Source: an uncultured Pelagibacteraceae bacterium
GTDB lineage: Bacteria; Pseudomonadota; Alphaproteobacteria; Pelagibacterales; Pelagibacteraceae
NCBI GenBank assembly: GCA_902606835.1
Contig: CACLHW010000002.1
Location: 1 to 64,000 of the forward strand
DNA length: 64,000 nucleotides
Direction: 5' to 3'
Both the position numbers and the translations under genes were made by a program. The first letter of the stretch is position 1; every line of letters starts with the position of its first letter. Below, piece after piece: positions 17,407-26,344 of the stretch. The notes under the pieces were generated by a model. That model did no database searches. It was not told where the DNA came from and worked only from the letters and a program-made list of their open reading frames with translations.

Positions 17407-18188
17407 TATTCTGAATTCGGTGTACAAATAGGTCTTTTTTTATCTTTTGATATAAAATTTATAACCTCTTTGACTAAATCATTTCCTTTATATTCACCAT
17501 TAATTTCATTTAAATTTTCGTGTAAATTCTTAGAGTTAAATATTTTTTTAAAAGCAGCATCAAGTTCCATTATTTTTTTATTATCATATTTCTTTCTTTT
17601 TAAACCAATTAGATTTATGCCTCTTAAATAATTTCTGTTTCCAAAGGATAGACCAAATGGTATTACATCTTTTAAAACACCAGTCATTCCTCCAATCATT
17701 GCCAATCTTCCAATTCTCGTAAATTGTTGAACTGCTGAGTTTCCTCCAATTACAACTGAGTCTTCTATGGTTACATGTCCACCTAAAGGTACGTTGTTTG
17801 CAATAACAACATCATTTCCAATATGGCAATCATGAGCTACGTGAGATGATATCATTAGCAAACAATTGTTTCCTATAATAGTTTTTCCTCCGCCACCTTC
17901 AGTTCCAGGGTTTATAGTAACATATTCTCTTATTATATTGTTTTCTCCTATTTCAAGGCTGTTGGACTCACCTTTATATTTTAAATCTTGAGGTTCAGTA
18001 CCTATGCTAGCAAAAGGAAAAATTTTTGTTTTTTTTCCTATTTTAGTATTTCCTTCAATATGAACATTGGAAATTAGTTCTACTTCATCTTCAAGCCGTA
18101 CTTTGGGCCCTACAGAACAAAAAGGACCAATTTTTACGTTTTTTCCTATTTTTGCTTCTTTATTTATTACACTCGATTTATCAATCAT
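17406..18188 (-). CDS. lpxA: UDP-N-acetylglucosamine acyltransferase
   Basis: First enzyme of lipid A synthesis; it transfers a 3-hydroxyacyl chain from ACP to UDP-GlcNAc. The 260-residue protein is a left-handed beta-helix with many hexapeptide repeats (for example VINKEAKIGKNVKIG) through about residue 185, the catalytic His in SSHVAHDCHIG, and a C-terminal helical domain. The start overlaps fabZ by ATGA. It is part of the lpxD-fabZ-lpxA-lpxI-lpxB series. Confidence 0.97.
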   Translation of the reverse strand: MIDKSSVINKEAKIGKNVKIGPFCSVGPKVRLEDEVELISNVHIEGNTKIGKKTKIFPFASIGTEPQDLKYKGESNSLEIGENNIIREYVTINPGTEGGGGKTIIGNNCLLMISSHVAHDCHIGNDVVIANNVPLGGHVTIEDSVVIGGNSAVQQFTRIGRLAMIGGMTGVLKDVIPFGLSFGNRNYLRGINLIGLKRKKYDNKKIMELDAAFKKIFNSKNLHENLNEINGEYKGNDLVKEVINFISKDKKRPICTPNSE

Positions 18189-18640
18189 TTATTTTTATCT
18201 ACAATTGTTGCTGACCATTCGGCATCAGCCATTTTTTTTTCATTTACTTTAGCTACACCTTTATATTTCCAAACACGCCCGTGAGATCTTATAGCTTCAA
18301 TTTCTAAATGAAGTTCACAATCAGGTAGCACTGGATTTCTGAATCTGGCTTTTTCAACACTCATTAAATAAACTAATTTGTTTTCGTATTCTTTTGGATC
18401 TATACCGTATGCAGTTAATGCAGCAGCAGCTTGGCCAAATGCTTCAACAATAAGTACTCCTGGCATAACAGGTTGGCCTGGAAAGTGTCCATTAACAAAA
18501 AAAGAGTCTTTCCTTACCTTGACTATTGCTGTTGCTGATTTTAGATGAACAATATTTATCAATTTATCAATTAACAACATAGGTTCTCTATGTGGTAATA
18601 AGCTTTTAATTTTATTCTTATCTATTGAATTACTGCTCAT
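18185..18640 (-). CDS. fabZ: 3-hydroxyacyl-ACP dehydratase FabZ
   Basis: Dehydrates 3-hydroxyacyl-ACP in fatty acid elongation and so competes with LpxA and LpxD for the same substrates. The hot-dog fold protein has the LLPHREPMLLIDK opening, the catalytic His in GHFPGQPVMPGVL, and the central-helix Glu in EAFGQAAA. I prefer the ATG at 18638-18640 (151 residues) over the in-frame ATG at 18661: the shorter protein matches the family start better and lowers the overlap with lpxD to 11 bp. No strong Shine-Dalgarno separates the two. Confidence 0.95.
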   Translation of the reverse strand: MSSNSIDKNKIKSLLPHREPMLLIDKLINIVHLKSATAIVKVRKDSFFVNGHFPGQPVMPGVLIVEAFGQAAAALTAYGIDPKEYENKLVYLMSVEKARFRNPVLPDCELHLEIEAIRSHGRVWKYKGVAKVNEKKMADAEWSATIVDKNK

Positions 18641-19628
18641 TTTTTTTTCTCTGTTTGACAAATTCTTTTAATGGAACAGCTGGGTATCCCATTACCTGAC
18701 AATTGTCTGGAATATTATTAATTACTCCACTTCCCCCACCTATTTTGACGTTATTACCAATTTTTAAATGACCCGATACACCTGCTTGACCACCTATAAC
18801 AACATTATTTCCTATTGTTGTGCTTCCAGCAAAACCAACTTGACCTGCTATCATACAATTTTTTCCTATTTGAACATTGTGCGCTACATGTACTTGGTTA
18901 TCTAAAAAAGTATTTTTTCCTATAATCGTATCAGCTAAAGAACCTCTATCTATAGTACAATTAGCTCCTATTTCAACTCCATCTTCTAATATAACTTTTC
19001 CTATATGTGGGGTCCTGATATTTTTATCTTTTAAAGGTATAAATCCAAAACCTTTTACACCAATTTTTGAACCATCTTGAATATGGACATCATTGGAAAT
19101 TAACGAATTTCTTAATGTAACAAAAGATCCTATTATACAATTTTCACCAATAGTTACATTGCTTTCAATAATACTGTTGCTTCCTATACAAGAATTTTTA
19201 CCTATAACAACATTTTTACCTATAAGAACGTTCTCACCAAATTTTACATTTTTGTAAATTTTTATAAATTTTTTAGAATTTTTTAAATTTTTATCTATAG
19301 AATCTATATCAGCTTCCGGGTAAAACATTTTTGAAGCTTTAGTAACAGCAAATAAAACATTCTTAACATCAAGTTTAATACACTTTTCTGGTAAAAACTT
19401 AGATAGATTTGATGATGTAATACAAACTGCAGCTTTGGTTTTTAATGATATATTTTTATATTTGCTTGAATTTAAAAAAGTCATATCGTTTTTTGTTGCA
19501 TTATTTAATGATTCAAAACCATAAATTTTAAAATTATTATCTGAAAACTTGCCTGTATAACCTATTGCTTTAATTATTTCTTTTAAAGGGAAAGGACCCT
19601 TTTTTTCATAGAATTGATTTTTTGACAT
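18630..19628 (-). CDS. lpxD: UDP-3-O-acylglucosamine N-acyltransferase
   Basis: Third enzyme of lipid A synthesis; adds the N-linked 3-hydroxyacyl chain. The 332-residue protein has an N-terminal uridine-binding domain (about 1-100), long hexapeptide-repeat beta-helix (about 105-300) and the catalytic His in NQVHVAHNVQIG. The C-terminus ends with a basic helix. It immediately follows skp (the gene starts directly after the skp stop in transcription order) and overlaps fabZ. Confidence 0.97.
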   Translation of the reverse strand: MSKNQFYEKKGPFPLKEIIKAIGYTGKFSDNNFKIYGFESLNNATKNDMTFLNSSKYKNISLKTKAAVCITSSNLSKFLPEKCIKLDVKNVLFAVTKASKMFYPEADIDSIDKNLKNSKKFIKIYKNVKFGENVLIGKNVVIGKNSCIGSNSIIESNVTIGENCIIGSFVTLRNSLISNDVHIQDGSKIGVKGFGFIPLKDKNIRTPHIGKVILEDGVEIGANCTIDRGSLADTIIGKNTFLDNQVHVAHNVQIGKNCMIAGQVGFAGSTTIGNNVVIGGQAGVSGHLKIGNNVKIGGGSGVINNIPDNCQVMGYPAVPLKEFVKQRKKNEQ

Positions 19629-20153
19629 TTACTTTAAATTTAGTGATGGAAGGGCCTTATTTAATTTTTCTACTATAATTTTAGTTATATCATTTTCAGG
19701 ACTTCCTCCTAATGTATTTTTTTTATCAACAACTAAAGAAATATTATTTTCCTTTATATAAGTTTCTAATATTGGATCTATAGCTTTAAGAAGTTGATCT
19801 CTTGATTCAGCCCTTTGTGTTGCAAGTTTATCTATTGAAGCTCTTCTCTGAGATTGAAAATCTATTACCTTCTTTCTTAGATTGTCAGTTTTTTTTGTAT
19901 ATTCTTCTTTGCTCAAAACTGTCTTTTTGGTTAACAAGTCTTGTTCTTCTTTTTTTAGTGACGCTTCCATATCATTAAATCTTTTTGCATTATCGTTAAA
20001 TGTTTTTTTTAAATAATCCTGTGCACCTTTACCAGGTTTGCTATTATTTAAAACGTATTTCAAATCTAAAACCACTATTTTTTGTTCAGCTTGTACACCT
20101 GTACAAAGAAATAGAAAAAAAGTAACTACAAAATATTTTACAAATTGTTTCAT
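19629..20153 (-). CDS. skp: OmpH/Skp-family periplasmic chaperone
   Basis: A 174-residue periplasmic protein with a signal peptide (about 1-22, ending VQA-E) and then a long Lys/Glu/Asp-rich helical region (about 45-140) that forms the tentacles of the Skp trimer, which carries unfolded outer-membrane proteins to BamA. The KIVVLDLKYVLNNSKPGKGA strand near the N-terminus is typical of OmpH. The start overlaps the bamA stop by one base (TAATG); bamA-skp-lpxD is a deeply conserved order. Confidence 0.93.
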   Translation of the reverse strand: MKQFVKYFVVTFFLFLCTGVQAEQKIVVLDLKYVLNNSKPGKGAQDYLKKTFNDNAKRFNDMEASLKKEEQDLLTKKTVLSKEEYTKKTDNLRKKVIDFQSQRRASIDKLATQRAESRDQLLKAIDPILETYIKENNISLVVDKKNTLGGSPENDITKIIVEKLNKALPSLNLK

Positions 20154-22393
20154 TAGAAAGAAGTTCCTAATCTAAAGTTAAATGTTTCGGTTTCATCATT
20201 AGTAGCTTTAGATAAATCTTGTGCCAGTGTAAAGCTAAGTGGTCCAATTGTTGTGAAAACATTGGCGCTTAATCCAACGGAAGACCTAATTTTATTCGTT
20301 TCATCTAACGATGTATAATCTACTCCCCAAATGTTTGCTGTATCTAGAAATAAGCTGAAATCAGTTCTATAAGATTCGGGTAAAAGATTTGGTAGTTGAG
20401 CTTCAGCGCTTAATGCGCTTGTGTAATTTCCACCTATATAATCATCCCCATCTTTAGGTCCAGTTTTCCACGTATTAAATCCACGTAGTCTTGTTCTAGG
20501 TATATATAGTCTATCAGTTAATCTAACATCACTATCAATTCCGTTAATTGATCTCGCATGAAATTTTAATGATCCTATCAAATCTTCGGAAAAATCGTGG
20601 TAGGCATTTATATCTAATCCATTTAAAATTGAAGACTGATCTTGAATTAATGGTAAACTCTGTCTGAATGAAACCTGATGACCTTGTGTTGGTTTAAATG
20701 ATTGATTTCTTTTATCAGAAGTTATTGTATAACCAAAATCACTATTAAAAAAATTTCCTTCCATATTTTTCACAGCATCAGATGCTTCTTCATCAACTTC
20801 AATATCTTCAAAAGCTAAGGTTAAAGAGGGAGCAATATAAAAATTTTCATATTGCTCAAATGATGTACCTAATTTAAATCCTGTTCTTGAACTTTGAAAA
20901 CCAGAAGTTGTTGATCTGTCAGTAGAAGAAACATCCATAGCTGCACTCACTGCATTTCCAGTATAATTATAATTTGGATTATTTAGTAAAATATTTCCAC
21001 TAACTTTTGCCTCAGATACATTTAGAGAAGATTCTAGCTTAACACCTCTTCCTAACCAATTATTTTCTTTTATAGAAAACATAATACTAGTACCTTCTGT
21101 ACCAACTCCAGCTCCAGCCATAATTTCTCCTGTGGCTTTTTCTTCAACAGATATTTTTAAAACTTTAAGATCATCAGATGAACCTGGTAAAACTTCATGC
21201 TCAACTTTGCCAAATATATTTTTAGCTTTAATTTTATTTATAGATTTGTTTACAAGTAGAGTGCTAAATGGATCTCCTTCATCAACAATAAGGGCACTCC
21301 TAATCACAGAATCATTTGTAACAGAATTACCTACAATATTTATTCTTTCAATTATAACCTTGTCTCCTTCATAAATATTAATTTTAACCTCTACACCAGA
21401 ATCATCTAAAGTTTCAAGAACACTATGATTTATAAATTGTAATTCTTTTAGCTCACTTAATTTATCAATTTTATCCAACACAGATTTTAGTTTTTGTTGT
21501 GAATAATAATCTCCTACTAATTTATTAAAATCTTTTTCTAAAGTAAGAAAAGCTTCTTGATCTAATGTATCAGCAACATCTGCAAAGATTTTTTTAAACT
21601 TATATCTTTTCCCTGCATTGATATTGTAAGTTAAAACAAAACCTTCCCCTTCTGCATATTCAACATTAGTAGATTTTACATTAACTTCATAATATCCTTT
21701 GTTTCTATAAAAATTTTTAAGTAATCTTTTGTCAAGTTCAACTCTTTCCTTATTAAGATAAACGTTTCTTGAAATAAATTTCCAAAACTGAGCTTCTTGC
21801 GAGGTAATAACATCTCTTAATTTTTTTTCTCTAACCTTTTTCTCACCTAAAAAATATATTTTAGCAATTTTAGCTTTATCACCCTTTTCAATAATATAAG
21901 AAACATTAACTCTATTATTATCTAATCGAGCTATCTCTGCATCAATCTTAACAAAATAAAAACCTAAGCTTCTATAAAACTCTTTAATCAAATTTATATC
22001 ATGTTTTATACTATTTTCAGTAAACGCCCCATTCTCTCTAAGTAACAAAAGTTCTTTTATTGCTTCTTTATATTTGGTAGCTTTTTCTCCTTCGAATACA
22101 ATTGAATTTATAATTGGATTTTCTTTTACTGTAATAAATAAAATATTATTTTTTAATTGAACCGATACATCAGAAAAAAAAGTTGTGTTGTATAGTTTTT
22201 TAATTAGGGAATTAACATCAGAAGACTCATAATTTTTCCCAATCGCAATATCTCCGAATACCATTATAGTTTCGGGTGAAATTCTATCATTTCCCTTAAT
22301 TTCTATTTTTTTGACAGTCTCTGAATAAGAGTGCGAGCTTAAAGAAATAAGAAATATAAAAATAAAAATGAATATTTTTTTTAAATTCAGCAT
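20153..22393 (-). CDS. bamA: Outer membrane protein assembly factor BamA
   Basis: Central component of the beta-barrel assembly machine. After a signal peptide (about 1-25) come five POTRA-type repeats (roughly residues 25-415; the first begins VKKIEIKGNDRISPETI) and a C-terminal Omp85 barrel with the RIRG-like RTRLRGFNTW segment and a terminal aromatic residue (GTSF). I chose the ATG at 22391-22393 (746 residues), which opens MLNLKKIF, over a GTG at 22411 that would overlap dxr. The zinc protease gene rseP, normally between dxr and bamA, is absent; the gap is 5 bp. Confidence 0.96.
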   Translation of the reverse strand: MLNLKKIFIFIFIFLISLSSHSYSETVKKIEIKGNDRISPETIMVFGDIAIGKNYESSDVNSLIKKLYNTTFFSDVSVQLKNNILFITVKENPIINSIVFEGEKATKYKEAIKELLLLRENGAFTENSIKHDINLIKEFYRSLGFYFVKIDAEIARLDNNRVNVSYIIEKGDKAKIAKIYFLGEKKVREKKLRDVITSQEAQFWKFISRNVYLNKERVELDKRLLKNFYRNKGYYEVNVKSTNVEYAEGEGFVLTYNINAGKRYKFKKIFADVADTLDQEAFLTLEKDFNKLVGDYYSQQKLKSVLDKIDKLSELKELQFINHSVLETLDDSGVEVKINIYEGDKVIIERINIVGNSVTNDSVIRSALIVDEGDPFSTLLVNKSINKIKAKNIFGKVEHEVLPGSSDDLKVLKISVEEKATGEIMAGAGVGTEGTSIMFSIKENNWLGRGVKLESSLNVSEAKVSGNILLNNPNYNYTGNAVSAAMDVSSTDRSTTSGFQSSRTGFKLGTSFEQYENFYIAPSLTLAFEDIEVDEEASDAVKNMEGNFFNSDFGYTITSDKRNQSFKPTQGHQVSFRQSLPLIQDQSSILNGLDINAYHDFSEDLIGSLKFHARSINGIDSDVRLTDRLYIPRTRLRGFNTWKTGPKDGDDYIGGNYTSALSAEAQLPNLLPESYRTDFSLFLDTANIWGVDYTSLDETNKIRSSVGLSANVFTTIGPLSFTLAQDLSKATNDETETFNFRLGTSF

Positions 22394-22398
22394 AAAAT

Positions 22399-23565
22399 TT
22401 ATCTTACACACATATCTATAGTTTTCAATCTAGCCCAATTATCTGCAATTTTTATATCATTTATTGAGCTTGGTTTTCTTTTAGCATATTTCTTAAAATC
22501 TTTACCCTTTAAAATTTTATTAATCGTTTCAACTATGTCTAAAAAATCGATTTTTCCTCTTAAAAAGAGATCTACCAAGACCTCATTTGCCGCATTAATT
22601 ATTATTGGTGTCGAAAACCCCTTAGTAAAACATTTTTTTATTAATTTTACAGAAGGAAAAATTTTGGAGTTAACCTTTTGAAAACTCAATTTATTTAATT
22701 GATCAATTTTAATATTAGGAACATTGAGATTAATATTTTTATTCTCATAAATAATATTAGAAATAGGAATTTTCATATCTGCATTGTACAAAATCATTTT
22801 TATTATGCCGTTCTTGAAACGTATAATAGAATGAACGTAAGATTGAGGATGAATCATTATTTTATATTTTGATTTATCAAAATTGAAAAGTTTATTTGCC
22901 TCTATAACCTCTAAAACTTTATTCATCAAATTTGCAGAATCAACCGAAATTTTTTTTCCCATGTTCCAGTTTGGATGTTTAATAGCTTGGTACGGTTTAA
23001 CTCTTTTTAATTGTCTCATTGAAGAATTTAAAAATGGTCCACCTGAGGCTGTAATTATTATTTCTTCAACTTCATTATTACTAATATTTTTTGTTAATTC
23101 CATTATTGAGAAATGTTCAGAATCTACTGGATAAATTTTTGTTTTATATTTTCTAATAATTTTTGACAAAATGTGCCAACCACAAATGATAGTTTCTTTA
23201 TTAGCAATCGCTACTGTCCTGCTGTTTTTTATTACGTCAATCGTTGGTTGTAACCCCGCAATACCAACAACGGCTGACATTGCAAAATCTAATTTTTTTT
23301 TAACAATTTTTTTAACTGGAGTATCAGCGGTGTATACTTTTATTTTGGTATTTTTTAGTAAACTAATAACTTTTTTATATAATTTTTTATTCATTATCTG
23401 AATATTTTTAGCTTTAAATTCTTTAGCCTGTTTAATAAGTTTTTTGTAGTTATTATTTGCTGTTAATAGGACAACTTGAAAATTTTTTTTATCTTTTCTA
23501 ATAATGTCTAATGTAGATCTACCAATCGAACCAGTTGATCCAAGAATTGCAATTTGTTTTTTCAT
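22399..23565 (-). CDS. dxr: 1-deoxy-D-xylulose 5-phosphate reductoisomerase
   Basis: Converts DXP to MEP, the committed step of the non-mevalonate isoprenoid pathway. At 388 residues it is full length: NADPH-binding GSTGSIGRSTLDII at 9-22, metal and substrate motifs PVDSEH, ITASGGPF and the conserved PNWNMGKKISVDSANLMNK region. It overlaps the cdsA stop by one base (TAATG). With uppS just upstream, the operon joins isoprenoid precursor synthesis to undecaprenyl diphosphate formation. Confidence 0.97.
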   Translation of the reverse strand: MKKQIAILGSTGSIGRSTLDIIRKDKKNFQVVLLTANNNYKKLIKQAKEFKAKNIQIMNKKLYKKVISLLKNTKIKVYTADTPVKKIVKKKLDFAMSAVVGIAGLQPTIDVIKNSRTVAIANKETIICGWHILSKIIRKYKTKIYPVDSEHFSIMELTKNISNNEVEEIIITASGGPFLNSSMRQLKRVKPYQAIKHPNWNMGKKISVDSANLMNKVLEVIEANKLFNFDKSKYKIMIHPQSYVHSIIRFKNGIIKMILYNADMKIPISNIIYENKNINLNVPNIKIDQLNKLSFQKVNSKIFPSVKLIKKCFTKGFSTPIIINAANEVLVDLFLRGKIDFLDIVETINKILKGKDFKKYAKRKPSSINDIKIADNWARLKTIDMCVR

Positions 23566-24224
23566 TATGGAATAATATGAAATTTATACAAAACAAAGGT
23601 TATAATAACTACAAACATTAAACCATCTATTCTATCAAAAATACCGCCGTGTCCTGGTAAAATTTTTCCACTATCCTTAATTTTTTCTAATCTTTTAAAA
23701 TAAGAAATTGTTATGTCTCCTGCTTGGGCAATTAATGAAAAAATTATAGCTAAAAAGAAAAATTTAGCTTCCAAAAAATTTATTAATGGTGTTGTGTCAT
23801 ATCTTGTTAAAATTGCAGTAATAATAAAAATAGAAAGTAAAGAAAATATGAATGATCCAAAAACGCCTGACAAAGTTTTTTTTGGACTAATCTTAGTTAA
23901 CTTTTTCCATTTAAAAATCTTTCCAAATACATATCCTCCTATATCTGAACATATACATAGTATTACAACCCATAATAAAAGATAAAATGATACTCCGCTT
24001 TGATGTTGAGCAAGATAATAAATTGAAAAAAGAGATAAGATTAATACTAAATCAAGAAATAATATCGTTGTTATTTTGTTAAAAACCGAAAATAGTTCAT
24101 AATTTGCTACAAAAAATACTGACATTAAAAAAAATAATAAAAAATACCCACCTTTAATAATGAAAAAAAATGATAAAGGCAGGATGATAATGGATGTTAA
24201 AATTCTTTTTTGCAAATTGTTCAT
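23565..24224 (-). CDS. cdsA: Phosphatidate cytidylyltransferase
   Basis: Makes CDP-diacylglycerol, the branch point for all bacterial phospholipids, using CTP. The 219-residue integral membrane protein has about six hydrophobic helices and the CdsA signature near the C-terminus, SYFKRLEKIKDSGKILPGHGG followed by the FDRID metal-binding motif. It is short for the family (E. coli 285) but alphaproteobacterial versions are often truncated at the N-terminus. It is joined to uppS by an ATGA overlap and to dxr by TAATG. Confidence 0.95.
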   Translation of the reverse strand: MNNLQKRILTSIIILPLSFFFIIKGGYFLLFFLMSVFFVANYELFSVFNKITTILFLDLVLILSLFSIYYLAQHQSGVSFYLLLWVVILCICSDIGGYVFGKIFKWKKLTKISPKKTLSGVFGSFIFSLLSIFIITAILTRYDTTPLINFLEAKFFFLAIIFSLIAQAGDITISYFKRLEKIKDSGKILPGHGGIFDRIDGLMFVVIITFVLYKFHIIP

Positions 24225-24901
24225 ATTTTTCCAAAATTTCTTTTTATTTTATAAAATCGCTCCACAATTTCATTAAAATCTTTCTCTTTAAAATCTGGCC
24301 ATAGTTTATCAACAAAAAATATCTCTGTGTATGCTATTTGCCATAAAAGAAAGTTGCTTAGCCTTTTTGTTCCACCTGTTCTTATTAAAATATCTGGATC
24401 TGGTATATTATTAGTATAAAGATTTTTAGCAAAGTTTTTTACGTTTATAGATTTTTCTTTATTTATTATTAGCTTTTTACAGGCATTAACAATTTCCTCC
24501 TTGGATCCATAGTTAAGTGCAAGATTTAATGTAATTCTTTTATTTTTAGATGTTTTATTTTTAATAAACTTAATCGTTTTTTTTATATCACTAGGTAATC
24601 CAATGCTTTTTCCTATAACATTTATCTTGATACTTTGTTTTGTAATAGTTTTTAACTTCTTTTTTAAAGACTTCCTAATTAAATCAAAAAGAAAATTTAT
24701 TTCGTTTTGAGGCCTCTGCCAATTTTCAGTTGAAAATGTAAAAAGAGTTAAAAATGGAATTTTTTCTTTAATTGATGCTTTAATAACTGTTTCAACAGTT
24801 TTTATACCCTGCAAATGACCGTAATTCCTTGATCCCCTTTTTTTTAAACCCCATCGCCCATTTCCATCCATAATTATAGCGACATGATTTAACTTATTCA
24901 T
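24221..24901 (-). CDS. uppS: Undecaprenyl diphosphate synthase
   Basis: Cis-prenyltransferase making the C55 lipid carrier for peptidoglycan and surface glycans. The 226-residue protein has HVAIIMDGNGRWG (catalytic Asp and P-loop-like segment) near the N-terminus, FSTENW in the middle, and the DPDILIRTGGTKRLSNFL diphosphate-binding motif near the C-terminus. It overlaps frr by ATGA and cdsA by ATGA. Confidence 0.96.
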   Translation of the reverse strand: MNKLNHVAIIMDGNGRWGLKKRGSRNYGHLQGIKTVETVIKASIKEKIPFLTLFTFSTENWQRPQNEINFLFDLIRKSLKKKLKTITKQSIKINVIGKSIGLPSDIKKTIKFIKNKTSKNKRITLNLALNYGSKEEIVNACKKLIINKEKSINVKNFAKNLYTNNIPDPDILIRTGGTKRLSNFLLWQIAYTEIFFVDKLWPDFKEKDFNEIVERFYKIKRNFGKI

Positions 24902-25458
24902 ACTGTCATTATTTCTTTTTCTTTTTCTTTAAGTTTTTTTTCAAGTTGGTCAATTTGTTGATCTGTTAAATTTTGTATTTTTTTTTCTGAGTTTTTGCTT
25001 TCATCTTCCCCTATTTTTTTATCTTTAAGGTCCTTCTTTAACTTATCATTTGCCTCTCTTCTTATATTTCTAATTGACACCTTGGCTTTTTCTCCTAATC
25101 CACCCATTATTTTTTTTAATTCATTTCTTCTTTCCTCATTAAGACTTGGAATTGGAATTCTCATTAATTGACCATCGATTTGTGGATTTATACCCAAATT
25201 TGATTTCTTAATTGCTGAATCTATCAAAGAAACATTGTTTTGATCCCAAACTTGAACATTAATGAGTCTTGCTTCTGGTGTCGTTATAGTAGCAAGTTGG
25301 CTTATGGACATTTTTTGTCCATAAACATCAACCTTTATAATATCTAACATTGAAGCATTTGCTCTACCCGTTCTTAAAGAAGCTAATTCATGATTAAAAA
25401 CATCAAATGCTTTTTTCATTTTTTGGGTACAATTACTTATTATATCATCAGAAGACAT
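24898..25458 (-). CDS. frr: Ribosome recycling factor
   Basis: Splits post-termination ribosomes together with EF-G. The 186-residue protein has the usual three-helix-bundle pattern with ELASLRTGRANASMLD (about 26-41), the QLATITTPEARLINVQVWD domain-2 segment and PIPSLNEERRNEL. It begins 5 bp after the tsf stop; the UMP kinase gene pyrH, usually between tsf and frr, is missing from this location. Confidence 0.97.
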   Translation of the reverse strand: MSSDDIISNCTQKMKKAFDVFNHELASLRTGRANASMLDIIKVDVYGQKMSISQLATITTPEARLINVQVWDQNNVSLIDSAIKKSNLGINPQIDGQLMRIPIPSLNEERRNELKKIMGGLGEKAKVSIRNIRREANDKLKKDLKDKKIGEDESKNSEKKIQNLTDQQIDQLEKKLKEKEKEIMTV

Positions 25459-25463
25459 TTTAT

Positions 25464-26333
25464 TTAAACACCTTCACCAACTTTAAATCTTACAAATTTT
25501 TTTACTGTTAATTTATTTTTTCCAGCAATTTCTTTTATTATATCTTTCACTTTCTTTTTAGGCTCCATAATCCATTCTTGATTTAATAATGTATTATCTG
25601 AAACAAATTTATTTAATTTGCCCACAGCAATCTTATCAATAATTTTGTCGTCTTTACCACTATTTTTTAATTCTTCTTTAATAATTTCCTTTTCTTTTTT
25701 AACCAAATTTTGTTCTAGATCATCTTTATCTATAGATAATGGTGACGATGCCGCTATATGCATAGCTAATTGTTTTCCAAACTCAATTAATTTTTCTTTT
25801 TTTATTTCAGTTTGTAAACTTAATAAAACACCTATTTTACCCATATTTTTTTTAACTGGTAAATGCATGTATGAAAAATTTATAAATTTTCCTGACTCAA
25901 TATAATCGGATCTTCTAATTGTAATTTTTTCCCCAATTTTAGAAATAATTGTAATTAAATTTTCTTTAACACTTTTTTTATTACCCATTTGAGCATCTAA
26001 AATTTTATCTATTTTGCCTAAATTTAATAATGATAAATTAGAAACTTCTTCGACAAATTTAATAAATTCTTCATTTTTGGCTACAAAATCGGTTTCGCTA
26101 TTTACTTCCAAAATTGAAAAATTATCCTTATTTTCTGAAATAGAAATTAAGCCATCAGCAGCTACCCTCTCCATTTTTTTATTTGCCTTAGCTATTCCCT
26201 TTTTTCTTAAATATTCAATTGATTTATCTATATCTCCATTATTTTCATCTATTGCAAGCTTGCAATCTTTAAATCCAACACCTGTTAATTCTCTTAATTG
26301 TTTTACTTTTTCTAATATATTTTCTTGGGACAT
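25464..26333 (-). CDS. tsf: Elongation factor Ts
   Basis: Guanine-nucleotide exchange factor for EF-Tu. At 289 residues it has the N-terminal UBA-like domain (VKQLRELTGVGFKDCKLAI), the core TDFVAKNEEF motif that inserts into EF-Tu, and the HIAASSPL segment. It follows rpsB by 11 bp, the universal rpsB-tsf pair, and is likely controlled through the rpsB leader. Confidence 0.97.
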   Translation of the reverse strand: MSQENILEKVKQLRELTGVGFKDCKLAIDENNGDIDKSIEYLRKKGIAKANKKMERVAADGLISISENKDNFSILEVNSETDFVAKNEEFIKFVEEVSNLSLLNLGKIDKILDAQMGNKKSVKENLITIISKIGEKITIRRSDYIESGKFINFSYMHLPVKKNMGKIGVLLSLQTEIKKEKLIEFGKQLAMHIAASSPLSIDKDDLEQNLVKKEKEIIKEELKNSGKDDKIIDKIAVGKLNKFVSDNTLLNQEWIMEPKKKVKDIIKEIAGKNKLTVKKFVRFKVGEGV

Positions 26334-26344
26334 TACTTGAAATA

